Below, in pieces: positions 61,950 through 64,000 of a stretch of 64,000 nucleotides of DNA; position 1 is the first letter of the stretch; each line of letters starts with the position of its first letter. Position numbers and translations under genes: made by a program. Below the pieces are notes generated by a model. That model searched no databases, had not been told where the DNA came from, and was given only the letters and a program-made list of their open reading frames with translations. This stretch comes from Billgrantia aerodenitrificans (GTDB taxonomy: Bacteria; Pseudomonadota; Gammaproteobacteria; Pseudomonadales; Halomonadaceae): positions 1 through 64,000 of the forward strand of contig NZ_JABFTV010000009.1 in assembly GCF_021404405.1 (NCBI RefSeq), written 5' to 3'.

Positions 61950-63333
61950 CGAGCTGAGCATTCATCATTTCGAACTGCTGGAAGAGATAGTCGCTGGTCT
62001 GGTTCATCTGGGCGATCAGGCCGTCGAGCTGACCGAACTGAGTGCGGTAGCGGGCAATAGTGGCCTCGATGCTCTGTTCCATGCTCAGGTAACGATCGTT
62101 GAGGTTCTCGATACGGCTCTCGGCTCCGCTGATGGCGCCGCCCAGAGCACCATTGCTGCCAACGAGCTGGGTTACGGTCTCGCTCAGCTGGCCGGCCAGG
62201 CCGCCCGTGCTGCTGTCGCCAGCGAAGAAGGCACTGAGGGCATCCTGGTCATTGACGATCACCTCGTCCAGGCGCTGCTCGTCGATCTCCAGCGTGCCGT
62301 CGAGCTTCAAGGTGATACCAATGTCGCTGAGCATGGAGAAGCCGCCTTCTCCTGCTTCTATTCCACCTGCCAGCACACTGCGCAGGCGACCCTCTATACT
62401 GCGCACGGCGCTGTCGCCCAGCAGGTCGCCAGCGGTTTCAGTGTCGCCAGTGAAGGCCGTGAGCTCACCAATGGTGCTCTTGAGCGCATTGTAGGCCTCG
62501 ACGAAGCCGGTGACGGCCTCGCGTACCGCCCGGGTGTCCTGCTCGACCTTGAGGGTGCTGCTACCTTCTTCCGTCAAACTCAGCGTAACGCCCTGGATCG
62601 CCCCCTCCACCTGGTTGGAAGCGCTGACGATGGGAATGCCATTGACGCTGAGCATGGCATCTTGACCGACTTGGGTAATGGCACCCGCGCCCTCGGCCCC
62701 GCTGAAGCCAATGCCATCGGCGAAGAAGCCGTCACTGAAGGTCATGTCGGTAATCGAAGCCGATTCGCCGGTCTCGCTGCTCATCAGCGCCAGCCGATAG
62801 CCTTCGCCATCGTTGACGATGGAGGCAGTGACTCCGGATCCGTCATGGCCGTTGATGGCGTCGCGGATATCCTCGAGGCTGCTTCCCGCGGCGATATCGA
62901 TATCGATCGACTGAGGAGACTCGCCGGTAGCGTTGCCGAAGTGCAGGGTAAGCGTCTGATCGGTGTCGGTCAGCGCCTGGTCGAGCTCCACTTCGAGCCG
63001 GCCAGAGGCCAGGCTTCCGGCAGTGGCCAGCCGTTCGACCTCAATGGCGTACTGGCCAATGGCGGCATCACGTCCTGCCGCTGCTTCCAGGGAGGTTCCC
63101 GCTACGGAGGTGGATAGACTTTGGAAGAGAGACGCGTCGTTGAGGGCGTCGGCGGCGGCCTGGAACCCGGAGAGCGCCCCCTTCAATTCGCCGTAGGCGG
63201 AGATCTTGACCTTCTGGGTCTCGATCTGGCGTTCGATGGGCTTGAGCTTGCCGCGCTCGGCTTCGTTGAGTTGGTCGAGCAGACCGTTGAGATCGAGCCC
63301 GGAACCGATACCGAGGGAAGAAATGCTGGCCAT
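61939..63333 (-). CDS. fliD: Flagellar filament cap protein
   Basis: A 464-aa FliD (HAP2). The N-terminal domain MASISSLGIGSGLDLNGLLDQL and following heptads (LKPIERQIETQKVKISAYGELK), the central FliD domain with INGHDGSGVTASIVNDGEGYRLAL, and a C-terminal coiled coil (NLNDRYLSMEQSIEATIARY, LDGLIAQMNQTSDYL) are all present. It is exported and caps the growing filament, letting flagellin polymerise. It lies upstream of the short flagellin, has its own FliA-type promoter, and a hairpin follows its stop. Confidence 0.93.
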   Translation of the reverse strand: MASISSLGIGSGLDLNGLLDQLNEAERGKLKPIERQIETQKVKISAYGELKGALSGFQAAADALNDASLFQSLSTSVAGTSLEAAAGRDAAIGQYAIEVERLATAGSLASGRLEVELDQALTDTDQTLTLHFGNATGESPQSIDIDIAAGSSLEDIRDAINGHDGSGVTASIVNDGEGYRLALMSSETGESASITDMTFSDGFFADGIGFSGAEGAGAITQVGQDAMLSVNGIPIVSASNQVEGAIQGVTLSLTEEGSSTLKVEQDTRAVREAVTGFVEAYNALKSTIGELTAFTGDTETAGDLLGDSAVRSIEGRLRSVLAGGIEAGEGGFSMLSDIGITLKLDGTLEIDEQRLDEVIVNDQDALSAFFAGDSSTGGLAGQLSETVTQLVGSNGALGGAISGAESRIENLNDRYLSMEQSIEATIARYRTQFGQLDGLIAQMNQTSDYLFQQFEMMNAQLGRN

Positions 63334-63376
63334 GGAAAACTGCCTTGTGTCGGTGAATTGACGTCCTGTTACTTCT

Positions 63377-63403
63377 ACCTCGGCGGTGAGCGAAAAAACT
63401 TTA
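63377..63403 (-). promoter_or_regulatory. Sigma-28 (FliA)-like promoter of fliD
   Basis: Minus strand: TAAAGTTT (8/8), 11-nt spacer, GCCGAGGT (5/8). It lies 44 bp upstream of the fliD ATG. Confidence 0.75.
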
Positions 63404-63422
63404 GCCTTAGGTGAAAAAAAAC

Positions 63423-64000
63423 TCAGCGCGCGTGAATGATCACTTCCACCCGACGGTTCTGGGCACGACCTTCCACCGTCTCATTGCTGCCCAAGGGACG
63501 GGTGTCGGCCAGCCCTACCGCCCGCAGTCGCTGCGATTCGACACCGGAACGCTCAAGGGCGTGAACGATAGCGATGGCACGGGCACTGGAGAGCACCCAG
63601 TTGGAGGGAAACTCGTTGGTCTGGATTGGCCGGCTGTCGGTGTGCCCCTCCACGGCGACTTCGCCGTCGTGGCGCTGAATCACCTCGACCAGGCGCTGAA
63701 TCAGCGCCTCGCCCTCTTCGGTTAGCTCGGCGGCAGCGGTGGGAAACAGCAGCCGGTCCTCCACGCGCAGCTTGATGCCTTCGGCAACCCGGGTCGCCTC
63801 GACGCCCTCCAGATCGGGCAGGTAGGGTGCATCATGCAGGCCTTCATCAAACGACTCTTGCAGCAGCTGCGATGCCGCAATGGCAGGCTCCTCGATCTGC
63901 TGCATACCGCTCGGGGGGCGGTCGGTCAGCACCAGGATGAAATCGCCGCGGGAGTTGGGCAGCACGTCGTTGCTGGCCAGCAGCGGTTGCAACGGTAGCC
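63423..64000 (-). CDS. MotB/OmpA-family protein, 5' part beyond window
   Basis: The frame is still open at the right edge, so only the C-terminal 190 or so residues are seen. They form an OmpA-like peptidoglycan-binding domain: LRVEDRLLFPTAAAELTEEG, VAVEGHTDSRPIQTNEFPSNWVLSSARA, and GRAQNRRVEVIIHAR. The TD(S/T)xP(I/V)...FPSNWxLSxxRA pattern is typical of MotB/LafU-type stator proteins. Position next to fliD supports a flagellar stator. The N-terminal membrane span with the proton- or sodium-binding Asp is not in the window. Confidence 0.75.
   Translation of the reverse strand, partial: LPLQPLLASNDVLPNSRGDFILVLTDRPPSGMQQIEEPAIAASQLLQESFDEGLHDAPYLPDLEGVEATRVAEGIKLRVEDRLLFPTAAAELTEEGEALIQRLVEVIQRHDGEVAVEGHTDSRPIQTNEFPSNWVLSSARAIAIVHALERSGVESQRLRAVGLADTRPLGSNETVEGRAQNRRVEVIIHAR

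Overview
The window looks like chromosomal DNA of a high-GC gammaproteobacterium, most likely Halomonas or another member of the Halomonadaceae. The clues are a Wza/Wzb/Wzc export system paired with a gfcABCD/yjbEFGH-type operon, an RfaH ops element, FliA-type flagellar promoters, TRAP transport genes and SrfABC homologues. The genus is an inference; no rRNA or other marker gene is present. Base composition is mostly GC-rich, with clear AT-rich islands at about 4.9-9.9 kb (O-unit genes) and 30-31.7 kb, and a milder one at 60.0-60.7 kb.

Region 1 (0-23.7 kb) is a surface polysaccharide locus. A long minus-strand operon runs wza-wzb-wzc, a GlmS-like isomerase-only protein, wbpA-wbpB-wbpD-wbpE, a Wzx flippase, a glycosyltransferase, an EpsG/Wzy-like polymerase, a second glycosyltransferase, a bi-domain dehydrogenase, then wecB and wecC. 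It predicts a repeat unit containing a diacetamido-uronic acid of the UDP-GlcNAc(3NAc)A type and ManNAcA. An ops element sits 28 nt upstream of wza. Both glycosyltransferase genes contain long in-frame poly-G tracts (11 and 10 G) typical of phase-variable contingency genes. Divergent from wza is gfcABCD, so together they form a group-4-capsule-like set. The left edge cuts an IS5-like transposase.

Region 2 (23.7-34.8 kb) is metabolic and accessory. It holds AzlC/AzlD; a TRAP operon (dctP, a TetR regulator, dctQ, dctM, amidohydrolase) closed by a strong terminator; an AT-rich pair encoding a secreted protein and a cold-shock-like/membrane protein; a DUF1703-type AAA/PD-(D/E)XK protein; and a WaaL-type O-antigen ligase.

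Region 3 (35.3-52.2 kb) is the most unusual block: a tightly overlapping 12-gene plus-strand operon built around SrfA, SrfB (actin/Hsp70-fold ATPase signature) and SrfC (P-loop GTPase-like). To these are added a membrane-anchored linker protein, a periplasmic vWA protein, an FtsX/MacB-like ABC transporter, a periplasmic FGE-fold protein without the catalytic cysteines, two coiled-coil lipoproteins, a DUF2135-like membrane protein and a small membrane protein. The architecture suggests an NTP-driven, envelope-spanning machine of unknown function.

Region 4 (52.2-64 kb) is flagellar. It contains two flagellins (587 aa and 275 aa), fliD, a MotB/OmpA-like gene cut by the right edge, and a 1249-aa TPR-sulfotransferase-methyltransferase fusion beside fliC that probably modifies flagellin or a surface glycan. 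Five FliA (sigma-28)-like promoters were found by eye. One drives a small lipoprotein not otherwise recognisable as flagellar. Another is a near-copy of the fliC promoter and precedes a two-gene cassette between the flagellins: a caspase/CHAT-like protein plus a degenerate RelA/SpoT-HD-like protein.
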